Both the position numbers and the translations under genes were made by a program. 64,000 nt of DNA from Actinomycetota bacterium (lineage in GTDB: Bacteria > Actinomycetota > Acidimicrobiia > Acidimicrobiales > Iamiaceae). Of this stretch, positions 8,734 to 18,832 are shown piece by piece. Position 1 is the stretch's first letter; each line of letters begins with the position of its first letter. The notes under the pieces were generated by a model. The model worked only from the letters and a program-made list of their open reading frames with translations. It did not search any database and was not told the DNA's origin. The stretch is taken from contig JACPNX010000022.1 in assembly GCA_016185275.1 (NCBI GenBank), positions 1 through 64,000 on the forward strand, read 5' to 3'.

Positions 8734-9309
8734 ATGCGGTCGGTCGAGTTGAGCCGGTTGATCTCGCACGCGCTGCGCCATGAGCCGTGGCTCTACGAGC
8801 TCGAGCTCGACGACGAAGGCTGGGTCGCGGTCGAGGAGCTTCTCACCGCCGTTCGCGCCGCTCGGCCCCAGTGGGAGGGGGTGGACGAGTCGGCGCTCAG
8901 GCGCATGATGGCCGAGGCGGACAGGCAACGCTTCGAGTTGGCCGAGGGCCGTATCCGCGCCCTTTACGGCCACAGTGTGCCCGGACGCCTCGACAGGCGG
9001 CGAGCGGCCCCACCGGCCGTGCTGTTCCACGGGACGTCCCCGGCCGCATGGCGGTCGATCCGCACCGACGGGCTTCGACCCGCTCGCCGTCAGTACGTCC
9101 ACCTGTCGACCGATGTGGACACGGCGCGCCAGGTCGGCCGGCGCAAAGCACGCGAGCCGGTGATGGTGCGAGTCGACGCAGCTCGTGCCCACGCTGACGG
9201 TGTGCCCTTCTACGTGGGCAACGAACGGGTCTGGCTCGCCAATCACGTCCCATCGCGGTTCCTCACCGAGGCCGCGGACTCCGTCGAGCGGCGACCATCG
9301 CGCCGGTGA
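8734..9309 (+). CDS. kptA: RNA 2'-phosphotransferase (Tpt1/KptA family)
   Basis: A 191-aa protein. ATG 8734 follows AAGGAG about 6 nt upstream. The N-terminal winged-helix part has LSRLISHALRHEP with the catalytic Arg15-His16 pair and the DDEGWVAVEELL strand; RIRALYGHS marks the second conserved Arg. The C-terminal ART-fold half has PAVLFHGTS, LRPARRQYVHLS and GVPFYVGNERVWLANHVP. The family moves an RNA 2'-phosphate to NAD+, giving ADP-ribose 1'',2''-cyclic phosphate. Bacteria lack the yeast-type tRNA splicing pathway, so the substrate here is unknown; RNA end repair or ADP-ribosyl chemistry are candidates. It lies 170 bp after the RHS locus. Confidence 0.88.
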   Translation: MRSVELSRLISHALRHEPWLYELELDDEGWVAVEELLTAVRAARPQWEGVDESALRRMMAEADRQRFELAEGRIRALYGHSVPGRLDRRRAAPPAVLFHGTSPAAWRSIRTDGLRPARRQYVHLSTDVDTARQVGRRKAREPVMVRVDAARAHADGVPFYVGNERVWLANHVPSRFLTEAADSVERRPSRR

Positions 9310-9532
9310 CCCATCCAGGGCGTCTCGAGCACGGTCTCGCTGAATCGACTCAGGGAACGCACCCGACGCCCGGTGAGCACAAGGAGCTCGTCCGCCGTCG
9401 AGACGTCAGCTCAGACTGCGACGACCCGGTAGACGGTGTCGTCATCCCATCGAGTCCGTGAACGGAACGAGGAACCTTCTGGCAGTCCGCCCGTGGTCGT
9501 TCGTCCGGCGACATGTGGCACCGCTGGGCTCC

Positions 9533-9538
9533 TACAGT
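9533..9538 (+). promoter_or_regulatory. Candidate leaderless -10 hexamer for NYN gene
   Basis: TACAGT lies 8 nt upstream of ATG 9547 with no Shine-Dalgarno between, placing the transcription start at or next to the start codon. It is one of a recurring set in this window. Confidence 0.45.
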
Positions 9539-9546
9539 CGTCGACC

Positions 9547-10098
9547 ATGGAGGACGGTCGCCGGACATACCTGCTCATCGACGGCGAGAACCTCGACTTC
9601 GTGCTCGGCACCATCCTCGGTCGCAAGCCCGAGCCTGGTCAGCGGCCGCGCTGGCAACAGCTCGTCGAGTTCGCGGAGCGGCGGTGGGCCCAGCCGGTGC
9701 GCGCCCTGTTCTTCATCAACGCGACGCGCGGCCTGCACGCCCCGTTCGTCCAGGCGCTCATCGCCATGGGCTACCGCCCGGTCCCGCTCGCCGGGCGCGA
9801 GGACGAAAAGGTGGTCGACATCGGCATCCAGCGCACGCTCGAGGCGCTGCGGGACCGGCCCGGCGACGTCGTGCTCGGCAGCCACGACGCCGACTTCGTC
9901 GACGGGCTCTCCGCGCTCGCCGACGGCGAACGCCGCCTCGCCGTCGTCGGGTTCCCGGAGATGGTGAGTCAGGCGCTGCGAGACATCGCGGGCATCGAGG
10001 TTCTCGACTTGGAGAGCGACGCCGGCGCCTTCGAGATCGAGCTGCCTCGGGTGCGCATCATCCCGCTCGACGAGTTCGACCCCGTGCAGTTCCTGTAG
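9547..10098 (+). CDS. NYN domain protein (PIN-like RNase fold)
   Basis: A 183-aa protein. ATG 9547 is preferred to longer upstream starts because coding character begins here. YLLIDGENLDF supplies the first catalytic Asp (D12), EDEKVVDIGIQ the central acidic strand, and LGSHDADFVDGL the last acidic cluster, all in NYN order. The LabA/NYN family comprises Mg-dependent PIN-like domains, several of which cleave RNA. A C-terminal beta-rich tail ends in LDEFDPVQFL. It follows kptA by 238 bp, so two RNA-linked enzymes sit next to the toxin locus. The RNA target is unknown. Confidence 0.8.
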   Translation: MEDGRRTYLLIDGENLDFVLGTILGRKPEPGQRPRWQQLVEFAERRWAQPVRALFFINATRGLHAPFVQALIAMGYRPVPLAGREDEKVVDIGIQRTLEALRDRPGDVVLGSHDADFVDGLSALADGERRLAVVGFPEMVSQALRDIAGIEVLDLESDAGAFEIELPRVRIIPLDEFDPVQFL

Positions 10099-10198
10099 CG
10101 GCTGGGCGGCGCACCGGCCCCGCCGCGGGTTCGCGGTGCGCTTGTTCGCGGCGCCGTGCCCAGGATCCGGCGGCAACGGCGGCCACGAGCGGGAGCGG

Positions 10199-11200
10199 TC
10201 AGGACGGCAGCGGGCCGGGCGGGGTCGTGTCCGGAAAGTACCGGTGGTGATGGGCGCCGGTGACCTCGAAGATCGCCGTGCCGTCCCGGCCGTCGTCGGT
10301 GCGTACGGCCACCTGGTTGAGGCCGCCGCGCTGGAACGGCTCGTAGGGCCGGTCGAACCGGCCGTCGGCTTCGACCACCACCCGCCGGCCGCCGGCGAGC
10401 ACGAACGTCGCCGTCCCCCGCAGCCCGGCCACTCCGTCGCCGGTGGTGCCGTAGGCGACGGCGTCCCCGCCGGCATCCACCCACGACAGGTCGTGGGCGA
10501 AGTCGACCAGCGGCACCGGGTCGCTGCCGTCGGCCGCTGCCCAGCACCCGTCGGTGTAGACGCGGGCGCCGTTGGCCAGCTCCCAATGCCAGACGCCGAG
10601 GAACCCATCGGGCAGCTGCACCTGGAACCACAGCCAGAGTGGGCAGCGGGCGTGGTCCCGGACGCCCCAGGAGTGGTCCCGTTGGCCCCACCAGTCGACG
10701 ACCTCGTACGTGGTGCCCCCGGCGGTGTAGGTGCCGGCGTAGGTGCCCGACTGGAACAGGTGGCTCTGGTCCCAGATCACCTCGTGTCCGGCCCGCATCG
10801 TGCCCCGGCGCAACCCGTACGGCTTCGTGCGGGCCCGGAACGTCAGATCCAGGCCGAGCGCGCACCGGTCCGGGTCGGCCCAGAGGCGGATCTCCTCGTA
10901 CGGCCGAACGACCTCGACCCGTGCCGCGCCGACGTCGGGCGTGTGCGGGTCACCGTCGTAGGGGCGGGCGTGGTGGCTCAGCAACGCTTCGCCGCCGACC
11001 CGACCCATCTGCAGCGAGTCGAGCTGCTCGCGCTGCGGGTACGACCCGACCGTCAGGATCACGACGTCGCCGAGCGCGTCGGGCCGGTGGGCGATGAAGA
11101 AGTAGCTCTCCCGCCAGTGCGGGTGGTGCATGACGACGTTCGGCAGAGGCTCGGGGAGCTGGTGGATGAGGTGCTCGTCCATGGCCGTGAGCCGGGGCAT
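10199..11200 (-). CDS. CrtC/AttH-like lipocalin-type protein
   Basis: A 333-aa protein. ATG at 11200 is preferred, with TACGGT just upstream; MDEHL at 11182 is an alternative. The sequence is beta-rich and Trp-rich, with an HPHWRESYFFI N-terminal strand, VDWWGQRDHSWGVRDH, and PLWLWFQVQL in the middle, then DGFLGVWHW. The central histidine/tryptophan block and the two-lobed beta layout recall the hydroxyneurosporene synthase/AttH fold, seen in carotenoid hydratases and in many uncharacterised actinobacterial proteins. No carotenoid gene is nearby. The substrate is not predictable. It is divergent from the metallophosphoesterase gene. Confidence 0.6.
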   Translation of the reverse strand: MPRLTAMDEHLIHQLPEPLPNVVMHHPHWRESYFFIAHRPDALGDVVILTVGSYPQREQLDSLQMGRVGGEALLSHHARPYDGDPHTPDVGAARVEVVRPYEEIRLWADPDRCALGLDLTFRARTKPYGLRRGTMRAGHEVIWDQSHLFQSGTYAGTYTAGGTTYEVVDWWGQRDHSWGVRDHARCPLWLWFQVQLPDGFLGVWHWELANGARVYTDGCWAAADGSDPVPLVDFAHDLSWVDAGGDAVAYGTTGDGVAGLRGTATFVLAGGRRVVVEADGRFDRPYEPFQRGGLNQVAVRTDDGRDGTAIFEVTGAHHHRYFPDTTPPGPLPS

Positions 11201-11411
11201 CGCCGTCGGACCGTAGCCGTGCCGGGTGGCTACCAAAGCCAGCCGGTGACAGACGGCGGCCGGAACTTTCGCTAGGACGCGGAACGCGATGGTGCATCGA
11301 CGTCCGTCGCAAGGCGTCGCCCACCGACACGAGGGCGCCACCGAGGCGCACACCCTCGCCCCGAGCGCGCCGTGCTTCGCGGCTCCCGGCCACGAGTGGG
11401 ACCATCGCGCC

Positions 11412-12875
11412 ATGGCCGCCGACCCGGGTCCTGCGTCGCCCGCGGGCCCGGCGGCGCGCCCGCCGGCTCCACCCCGGAGGCGCCGGCCCACCTGGCGGCG
11501 CCTCAAGGTGGTGCTGTTCGCCGCGGTCGGCGCGGTGCTCGCCCTGTCCGTGGCCGGTTCGGTCCAGGCCCGGATCGGGCCCTTCGACACCACGGTGTCG
11601 GCTCGGCCCGGCTGGTCGGGGGCGACGGTGATCCGCCTCGCACCGCTCGGGTCGATCGTCCTCGAGACCCACGACTCACCGGTGGTCATCGAAGCCCGGG
11701 TCGACGAGCTACGGCTGCCGGAGGCCGAGCGCATCGCACGGAACCCGAAGGTCCTCGACTCCCTCCAGGACGGCATCGCCGCGGACGCCCAGCGCGCGCT
11801 GCGGCTCCTCGCCCTTCGCGCCCTGGTCGCCCTGCTCGCCGGCGGGTCGCTCGGCGCCTTCGTCGCCCGTGCCCGGTTGTCCTCGGTCGTCACCGGAGCG
11901 ATCGTCGGGCTCGCCCTCGCTCTCGGCGTGGGGGCGATGACCGTGGCGAGCTTCGACCCGGGGGCCATCGCCGAGCCGCGCTACACCGGCCTGCTCACGG
12001 TCGCGCCGACCGCCGTGGGGGACGTCGAGGGCATCGTGGACCGGTTCGGCGAGTACCGCGCGCAGCTCACCGAGCTCGTGCGCAACGTCGTCATGCTCTA
12101 CCGGGCGGCGCAGGGGCTTCCTACCTTCGACCCCACCGACAACACCATCCGCGTCCTGCAGGTGAGCGACATCCACCTCAATCCGCAGGCGTTCGACCTG
12201 ATCGAGGTGCTCGTCCGGCAGTTCCGGATCGACGCCGTCATCGACACGGGCGACATCACCGACTGGGGCACGGAGCCCGAGGGCCGCCTGGTGGACCGCA
12301 TCGGCCAGCTCGGCGTGCCCTACGTGTGGGTGCGCGGCAACCACGACTCGGCCCGGACCCAAGCCGCGGTCGCCCGGGAGCCAGGCGCGGTGGTGCTCGA
12401 CAGCCAGGCCCGCACCGTGGCCGGCCTGCGCTTGTGGGGCTACGCCGACCGCCGCTACACCCCGAGCAAGGACCAGCCGACGGGCAAGGAGGTCGAACAA
12501 CGGCAGGCGAAGGCCGCCGCCCCTCAGGTCCGGCGTGAACTGCGCCGCGACGAACCGCCGGCCGTGGACGTCGCCCTCGTCCACGATCCTGCGCTGGCTG
12601 ACGGGTTGGCCGGCGCGGTCCCGCTCGTGCTCGCCGGCCACACCCACGCAGCCCGGCAGCGGTCCCTGGGCTCGTCGCTGCTGCTGGTGGAGGGATCGAC
12701 CGGTGGCGCGGGGCTGCGCGCCCTCCAGGGCGCTCAGCCTGAGCCGCTCGCCAGCTCGGTCCTGTACTTCGACCGGAGATCCCGCCGGCTGGTCGCCTAC
12801 GACCGCATCACCGTGCGGGGTCTCGGGCGAAGCGGCGTGCGCATCGAGCGCAACGTCATCCCGCCCCGCCGGTGA
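11412..12875 (+). CDS. Membrane-anchored metallophosphoesterase
   Basis: A 487-aa protein. ATG 11412 removes an unlikely Ala-rich leader of a longer ORF. A Pro/Arg-rich cytoplasmic start is followed by a membrane helix (about 33-55) and two more hydrophobic helices around 135-180, so the enzyme is membrane-bound. Calcineurin-like metal ligands follow in order: SDIHLN (D253, H255), GDITDWG near 280, GNHD near 311 and GHTHAAR near 410. The architecture matches YkuE/YaeI-like membrane phosphoesterases that act on phospholipids or nucleotides. The substrate is unknown. Confidence 0.82.
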   Translation: MAADPGPASPAGPAARPPAPPRRRRPTWRRLKVVLFAAVGAVLALSVAGSVQARIGPFDTTVSARPGWSGATVIRLAPLGSIVLETHDSPVVIEARVDELRLPEAERIARNPKVLDSLQDGIAADAQRALRLLALRALVALLAGGSLGAFVARARLSSVVTGAIVGLALALGVGAMTVASFDPGAIAEPRYTGLLTVAPTAVGDVEGIVDRFGEYRAQLTELVRNVVMLYRAAQGLPTFDPTDNTIRVLQVSDIHLNPQAFDLIEVLVRQFRIDAVIDTGDITDWGTEPEGRLVDRIGQLGVPYVWVRGNHDSARTQAAVAREPGAVVLDSQARTVAGLRLWGYADRRYTPSKDQPTGKEVEQRQAKAAAPQVRRELRRDEPPAVDVALVHDPALADGLAGAVPLVLAGHTHAARQRSLGSSLLLVEGSTGGAGLRALQGAQPEPLASSVLYFDRRSRRLVAYDRITVRGLGRSGVRIERNVIPPRR

Positions 12876-12936
12876 CCGACGTCGGGTTCGGCGGTGCGCA
12901 GCGCGCCGCCCCCGCACGCCGACACCCGTGTACTCG

Positions 12937-13245
12937 TCATCCGCCGCCGCCGCCGACGATCTCGCTCGTCTGGATGATCGGCTGGATCGACGTGTAGTTC
13001 GCGACATCGGCCAGTACGTCGCCCGTGCCGGGGAGGCCCATGGCGGCCTCCATGGCCTCGGTCGACGCGAAGGTGAAGTGCACGGCGGCGACGTAGGGCC
13101 CGGCCATGCCGCGATCGATCTCCGCGCTGACCGGGTCCCACGTCCGTACGCACAGCGGCACGTGCGAGTCGCGGTAGTAGTCGTGGTCGAACGACGCCCC
13201 TTCGGTGGTGGGGTACAGCACGCTCATCCGGATCACGGTTCGCAT
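12937..13245 (-). CDS. EthD family protein
   Basis: A 102-aa protein. ATG at 13245 has an AAAGGG directly upstream. [29 protein letters not shown] and AAVHFTF match the EthD ferredoxin-like fold: the first beta strand, the D-x-x-Y-Y-x-x-x-H motif and the last strand. EthD proteins are dimeric accessory or catalytic proteins in oxidative degradation of ethers and related compounds. The gene is divergent from lactate 2-monooxygenase across a 150-bp region containing a perfect inverted repeat, so the two may share control. Confidence 0.8.
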   Translation of the reverse strand: MRTVIRMSVLYPTTEGASFDHDYYRDSHVPLCVRTWDPVSAEIDRGMAGPYVAAVHFTFASTEAMEAAMGLPGTGDVLADVANYTSIQPIIQTSEIVGGGGG

Positions 13246-13296
13246 CCCTTTCGTGGACGCCGCGCCCGGGCAGCGGAGCGGCGCGCGGATCGTAGA

Positions 13297-13323
13297 GCAG
13301 CCGCCCCCGACCGGGGCGGCTGC
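13297..13323. promoter_or_regulatory. Perfect 11-bp inverted repeat between divergent genes
   Basis: GCAGCCGCCCC at 13297-13307 pairs perfectly with GGGGCGGCTGC at 13313-13323 across a 5-nt loop. It lies in the shared upstream region of the EthD gene (minus) and the lactate 2-monooxygenase gene (plus). That position argues against a terminator and for an operator or a 5'-UTR hairpin. Confidence 0.5.
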
Positions 13324-13395
13324 AGCCGGTTGCGCAGGCCCCACACCGGGCGGAGCGGCCGGCCCCCCGGAGAGCATCCCTGGCAAGATGCCGCG

Positions 13396-14562
13396 ATGCC
13401 GAACTTCGGGGACTGGCAGCTCACGACCTACCTGGCCGGGCTCACCGGCGAGAAGCCGGCCTTGCCCATGTCGTACGCGGACCTCGAGCGGCGGGCGGAG
13501 GCGACGATGCCGCCAGAAATCTGGTCCTACGTGGCCGGGGGCGCAGGCGACGAGCACACGCAACGCGCCAACGTCCGTGCCTTCGAGCGCTGGGGGCTCA
13601 TGCCTCGCATGCTGGCCGGCGCGGCCGAGCGGGACCTCTCCGTCGACCTCTTCGGCCGGCGGCTCCCCACACCGCTGATGCTGGCCCCGGTCGGTGTCAT
13701 CGCCCTGTGCGATCCCGGCGGCCACGGCGACCTCGTCACCGCCCGGGCGGCCGCCAGCACCGGCGTGCCCATGGTGGCGTCGACGCTCATGCAGGACCCG
13801 CTCGAAGAGGTCGCCGCCGCGCTGGGCGACACGCCCGGCTGGTTCCAGCTGTACCCGCCGAACGACCGGGAGCTGATGGAGAGCTTCGTCCGGCGCGCCG
13901 AGGCCGGCGGGTTCTCCGCCATCGTGGTCACCCTCGACACGCTCACGCTCGGCTGGCGCCCCCGCGACCTGACCATCGCCAGCTTCCCGCAGCTCAAGGG
14001 GCTCTGCCTCGCCAACTACTTCACCGATCCCGTCTTCCGGGCCAAGCTCGCCAAGCCGCCGGAGGACGACGTCCAAGCGGCGACGGGGTTGTGGTCCGCA
14101 CTGTTCGGGAACCCGCGCCTGTCGTGGGACGACATCGCGTGGCTCCGGTCGATCACCACGCTGCCCCTGTTGCTGAAGGGCATCTGCCACCCCGACGACG
14201 CGCGCCGTGCGGTCGACGTCGGGGTGGACGGCATCTACTGCTCGAACCACGGCGGCCGGCAGGCCAACGGCGGGCTGCCCGCGCTCGACTGCCTGCCCGA
14301 CGTCATCGCGGCCGCAGGGGGCCTGCCGGTGGTGTTCGACTCCGGGGTCCGCAGCGGCGCCGAGGTGGTCAAGGCGCTCGCGCTCGGGGCGCGCGCCGTC
14401 GGCGTCGGGCGGCCGTACGCCTACGGTCTCGCGATCGGCGGCCAGGCCGGCATCGAGCACGTGCTGCGGTGCCTGCTCGCCGAAGCGGACCTCATCATGG
14501 CCATCGACGGCTACCCGACGATCGCCAGCCTCACGCCCGACGCGCTCCGGCGCCTGGACTAG
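13396..14562 (+). CDS. Lactate 2-monooxygenase (FMN-dependent)
   Basis: A 388-aa protein. ATG 13396 follows CAAGAT by 6 nt. The sequence tracks mycobacterial lactate 2-monooxygenase closely: [56 protein letters not shown] and LLKGI. The catalytic base is in SNHGGRQ (H285, with substrate-binding R288), and FMN phosphate binding is at FDSGVRSG. The family oxidises L-lactate with O2 to acetate, CO2 and water through FMN without releasing pyruvate. Length matches the family (about 390). It is cytoplasmic and lacks export signals. Other 2-hydroxy acids remain possible substrates. Confidence 0.85.
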   Translation: MPNFGDWQLTTYLAGLTGEKPALPMSYADLERRAEATMPPEIWSYVAGGAGDEHTQRANVRAFERWGLMPRMLAGAAERDLSVDLFGRRLPTPLMLAPVGVIALCDPGGHGDLVTARAAASTGVPMVASTLMQDPLEEVAAALGDTPGWFQLYPPNDRELMESFVRRAEAGGFSAIVVTLDTLTLGWRPRDLTIASFPQLKGLCLANYFTDPVFRAKLAKPPEDDVQAATGLWSALFGNPRLSWDDIAWLRSITTLPLLLKGICHPDDARRAVDVGVDGIYCSNHGGRQANGGLPALDCLPDVIAAAGGLPVVFDSGVRSGAEVVKALALGARAVGVGRPYAYGLAIGGQAGIEHVLRCLLAEADLIMAIDGYPTIASLTPDALRRLD

Positions 14563-14634
14563 CCAGGTCCTGCGTCGGCGCCGCGCAGGGTCAGCTCCGC
14601 GACGGCCCAAGCCGGACCGGGCTCGGCGCGTCGC

Positions 14635-15063
14635 TCACATCGTGGCGGGCAGCACGTACGTGCCCTGGGCCACCGCGGTCGGCTCGTCGGACCGGTCGTC
14701 GACCCACACCCTGACCGTGCCGACGACGTTGCGGCGGCCGGCCGCGTCCACGTCGGCGCGGGCCCACAGGACCTCGCCGACGCACGGTCGCACGAAGCGG
14801 ATCGACAGCTCGGACGTGAGCGCCATCGGCTCGACGCGGCCGATGGCGGCGAACACGCAGTACCAGAGGGCGGCGTCGGCGATGCCGAACTGCACGGGAC
14901 CGGCGACGAAGCCGCCGGGACGCAGGTCCCCGGGCATGGCCGGCCGTGTCGCCACCGCGTAGCCCGCACCGATCTCCGCGCACGCGTTGCTGCTGCCGGG
15001 GAACGCGGTTCGCACCATCGCGTTCACCTCGTCCACGGTCGGACCACGCCGCCCCTCGCTCAC
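14635..15063 (-). CDS. PaaI-like hotdog thioesterase
   Basis: A 142-aa protein. GTG 15063 is preferred because TACCGT-class hexamer TACGGT (minus strand, 15070-15075) lies 6 nt upstream. The hotdog pattern is visible: GGFVAGPVQFGIADAALWYC (helix over the sheet), ALTSELSIRFVRPC, and GEVLWARADVDAAGRR, then a final strand AVAQGTYVLP. The family hydrolyses acyl-CoA thioesters. It is convergent with lactate 2-monooxygenase and divergent from the Gfo/Idh gene. The acyl substrate is unknown. Confidence 0.75.
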   Translation of the reverse strand: MSEGRRGPTVDEVNAMVRTAFPGSSNACAEIGAGYAVATRPAMPGDLRPGGFVAGPVQFGIADAALWYCVFAAIGRVEPMALTSELSIRFVRPCVGEVLWARADVDAAGRRNVVGTVRVWVDDRSDEPTAVAQGTYVLPATM

Positions 15064-15069
15064 GCGCCA

Positions 15070-15075
15070 ACCGTA
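15070..15075 (-). promoter_or_regulatory. Candidate leaderless -10 hexamer for thioesterase gene
   Basis: On the minus strand TACGGT ends 6 nt before GTG 15063, with no Shine-Dalgarno. Confidence 0.45.
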
Positions 15076-15208
15076 GAGGCCTCGACGGGCGAGCCCTGCG
15101 GCCGCGGACCGCGACGAACACGGACCGGCGGCTATGCGTTGGTCCGGCGCCGGTTGACCCCGGGCCGCCGGCCGGCGGACCATGGGCGCTCGAGCCGGAG
15201 GTCTGCAC

Positions 15209-16159
15209 ATGGGGGAGAGAGCGGGTGAGCCCGGGCCGAGCCGGGCGGGGGCAACCCGCGCGCAACGCCTGCTCGATGGGGATGCGCGCGTGCGGGTCGG
15301 GCTGGTCGGTGCCGGTCCGTGGGCCCGCATGGTCCACGCGCCGATGCTCGCCGGGCACCCCGGCCTCGCGCTCGCCGGCATCTGGGCCCGTCGCCCCGAG
15401 GCCGCGTCCGCCCTCGCCGCCGAGACCGGTTCCACCGCCCACGCGACCTTCGACGGCCTCCTGGCGCGTTGCGACGCGGTCGCCTTCGCCGTGCCCCCCG
15501 ACGTGCAGGCGGAGCTGGCCGCCAAGGCGGCCGCCGCGGGAAAGGCGCTCCTGCTGGAGAAGCCGATCGCGCTCGACCTCGCCGCAGCCCGGCGGCTCGT
15601 CGACGCGGTCGACGCGGCAGGCATCTGCTCCCAGGTCGTGCTGACGTGGCGGTACTCGGCCGAGATGCGGACGTTCCTCGCCGACGTCGCCCGCACCCGG
15701 CCGATCGGCGGGCGCGGTCACTTCCTGTCGGCCAGCGCGCTCAGCGGGCCGTTCGCCACCCCTTGGCGCCTGGAGCACGGCCCGCTGCTGGACCTCGGAC
15801 CGCACGTGGTGGACGCGCTCGACGCCGCGCTCGGTCCGGTCGTGGGCGTGCGGGCCTCGGGCGACCGGCGCCGCTGGGTCGGGCTGCTGCTCGAGCACGC
15901 TTCGGGGGTCGTCAGCGAGGTCTCTCTCACAGCGCGGTCGGGCGCGGCCGTGACGAGGGCCGGCGTGGAGGTGCACACCGAGGACGAGGTGCTCGACTTC
16001 GACGGTGCCGCCGTCTACGGCCCCGACGTGGTGGCGACCGTCGCCTCCGACTGGGCGCGCACGGCGCGCGGCACCGCTCACCCGCTCGACGTCCACCGCG
16101 GCCTGCACCTCCAGCAGGTGCTGCACGACGCCGCCGGGGACCTCGACGCTCGCCGCTGA
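15209..16159 (+). CDS. Gfo/Idh/MocA family oxidoreductase
   Basis: A 316-aa protein. ATG 15209 has a GGAGG at 15197-15201, 7 nt upstream; this outweighs GTG 15290, which would start directly at the Rossmann strand. RVGLVGAGPWARMVHAP gives the NAD(P)-binding GxGxxx turn (near 31-36). LLEKPIALD carries the conserved EKP lysine near residue 118. The C-terminal half is the GFO_IDH_MocA beta-sheet domain, with the HGPLLDLGPHVVDALD helix. Such enzymes oxidise or reduce sugars, inositols or related polyols. The substrate cannot be read from the sequence. Confidence 0.82.
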   Translation: MGERAGEPGPSRAGATRAQRLLDGDARVRVGLVGAGPWARMVHAPMLAGHPGLALAGIWARRPEAASALAAETGSTAHATFDGLLARCDAVAFAVPPDVQAELAAKAAAAGKALLLEKPIALDLAAARRLVDAVDAAGICSQVVLTWRYSAEMRTFLADVARTRPIGGRGHFLSASALSGPFATPWRLEHGPLLDLGPHVVDALDAALGPVVGVRASGDRRRWVGLLLEHASGVVSEVSLTARSGAAVTRAGVEVHTEDEVLDFDGAAVYGPDVVATVASDWARTARGTAHPLDVHRGLHLQQVLHDAAGDLDARR

Positions 16160-16165
16160 CTCGTC

Positions 16166-16223
16166 GGCGACCCGCCCGATTCGGACCGCTCGGTGGCGAC
16201 CCGCCCGATTCGGACCGCCCGGC
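16166..16223. repeat. 29-bp tandem duplication
   Basis: Two nearly identical 29-bp units start at 16166 and 16195, each containing GACCCGCCCGATTCGGACCG. They lie in the 170-bp gap between the convergent Gfo/Idh and LLM oxidoreductase genes. The rest of the gap is low-complexity GC-rich DNA. Confidence 0.7.
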
Positions 16224-16329
16224 GGCGACCGCCCGCCGGCGACCCGCTCGCCGCGGGCAGCCCGCCGCGACCCGCCTGGTGCGGGCCGTTCCTGGAGCCC
16301 GAGGCGCACGGTGGCGATGCCGGTCCCGC

Positions 16330-17391
<1,062 letters not shown>

Positions 17392-17448
17392 CAAGGCCGG
17401 TCCAACGTGGCGGGGGGTGGCCCGCATTCCGCCGCCCGTCACCCACCG

Positions 17449-17483
17449 CCTGCCGCCTGCCGCCTGCCGCCTGCCGCCTGCCG
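17449..17483. repeat. Heptanucleotide tandem repeat (CCTGCCG)5
   Basis: Five perfect copies of CCTGCCG run from 17449 to 17483, just upstream of the LLM oxidoreductase start on the minus strand. Repeats of this kind can change copy number by slippage. Confidence 0.85.
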
Positions 17484-17520
17484 CCTCACGTCGTCGGTCC
17501 TGGTCGCGGGCCGAGCGGCA

Positions 17521-17780
17521 CAGACGCATCAGTGGCGGCGCGATGGAGCGCGTTCTCCGGAGGACTGGTTGGCCCGCAAGGAGGGCACCGGGTTCGGCAC
17601 GGCCCGGGGTCTTCTGGAAGGCGCTGACCGGCTCGGACGGGGCCCGGACGTGCGGGACGCCCTTCAGGCCGGTGGTCTCTCCGCGGATCAGGCGGCGGTG
17701 ATCGCCGCCGGCGCGCACGCCGCCGCCGCGCACGCCGCCGCCGCACTGGCGGACCCGGCGGCCACGCGCTCGTGGCTCGA
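17521..17780 (+). pseudogene. DUF222/HNH endonuclease (13E12-type) remnant
   Basis: The plus-strand frame from 17521 reads WRRDGARSPEDWLARKEGTG, then GTARGLLEGADRLG and ALQAGGLSADQAAVIA. This matches the middle of DUF222 domains in 13E12-repeat HNH endonucleases, where GHRSPADWLA and LSxxQAxxIA are typical. No proper start precedes it, and the HNH domain is missing; the frame continues as unrelated low-complexity sequence. The 17391-17933 interval therefore holds the CCTGCCG repeat, this remnant and a short leader for the next gene. Confidence 0.6.
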
Positions 17781-17932
17781 CGCCGCCCTGGTACGTGGCC
17801 ACACGCACCCCGGCGAGACCGACCCCATCCCACCCGGCCACAACCCCGGAGGGCCCTCGCATCGAGCTCACACTTCCCTCATCGGTGCGCCGGACACTGG
17901 CCTCGTCCAACGCGTGACGAGGAGGTCCCGAG

Positions 17933-18832
17933 ATGGGTCACGATCAGGTTCCGGTGGGCGACGAGCCGCGTCGCCCGCACGGTCGCCGGCTCATGCTGGC
18001 CGCGGGCACGGTCGGCATCGTGCTCACCGGAGCGCTCGGCGGGTGGGCGGCCTGGGGGTCGTCGCAACCGGGCCCGAGCCCGGCCCCCACCGAGGTTGCC
18101 GCGGGCGCGTCGCCGACGACCCGAGGCACCACGGCACCGGGCGCCGCCGCTCCCGCGCGGGCTCCGGCGAGCGAGGCGGGTGGCATCGGCACGGCGGCGC
18201 CCCGGACGCCGGGCCAGGCCAAGCGGGCCTGCTTCGGCGCTGCGCTCGGGCGCGCCGGTGCCGGCACCCGTAGTGCCTGGTCGAAGCGCTACGGCCAGGA
18301 CCGGCTGACCATGCCGACCGAACCCGACGTCGCCTCGGCCACACCCGCTCAGCGCGCCGGAGCGACCGAGCTGCTGCAACAGACCCGCGCGGCGATCGCG
18401 CCCTATGCCGACCTGAGCACCGCCGCCCAGGCGGGATATGACCTGGAGGCGGCCCTGACCCGGGTTCGTGCCCGGCGCGGCGTTCCCGAGGACCGCATGC
18501 CGAAGATGCTCCACGTGCCGAACCTCGCCGCCTTCTGCGACGGCAAGGTGCTGGATCCGGCCGTCCCGGAGGTCCTGATGTACGCGCGGGAGGCAGGCGG
18601 CTGGAAGCTCGCCGGCGCCATGTTCACCGCGGGCCAGGTGTTCCCCAAGGAGCCGCCCGTGCCGGGTGGGCCGATCACCCGCTGGCACTACCACCCAGTG
18701 GGCGCCCGAGCGTCCGGCCTGATGATGCACGTGTTCGTGGGAACGGGACGCGACCTGGCCGCCGCGTTCGCGACGACGATGCCCGGGATGCCGAACGACG
18801 AGCGTCAGATGACCGCGATGGGCGGGGACTGA
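17933..18832 (+). CDS. Exported protein of unknown function
   Basis: A 299-aa protein. ATG 17933 follows GGAGG at 17921-17925 by 7 nt. RRPHGRRLMLAAGTVGIVLTGALGGW is a twin-basic signal peptide or membrane anchor (about 13-45), followed by a Pro/Ala/Thr-rich linker to residue 95. The folded part carries VPNLAAFCDG, EVLMYAREAGGWKLAGAMF and GGPITRWHYHP, then LMMHVFVGTGRD. The tryptophan/histidine motif WHYH with a later MMH suggests a metal or ligand site on an extracytoplasmic domain, but I do not recognise the family. Confidence 0.65.
   Translation: MGHDQVPVGDEPRRPHGRRLMLAAGTVGIVLTGALGGWAAWGSSQPGPSPAPTEVAAGASPTTRGTTAPGAAAPARAPASEAGGIGTAAPRTPGQAKRACFGAALGRAGAGTRSAWSKRYGQDRLTMPTEPDVASATPAQRAGATELLQQTRAAIAPYADLSTAAQAGYDLEAALTRVRARRGVPEDRMPKMLHVPNLAAFCDGKVLDPAVPEVLMYAREAGGWKLAGAMFTAGQVFPKEPPVPGGPITRWHYHPVGARASGLMMHVFVGTGRDLAAAFATTMPGMPNDERQMTAMGGD

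Noticed and set aside
9411-9626. Minus-strand 71-codon ORF in the gap before the NYN gene
   Set aside because: It overlaps the start of the NYN gene, and only a short RWDDDTVYRV tail looks protein-like; too little to support a gene.
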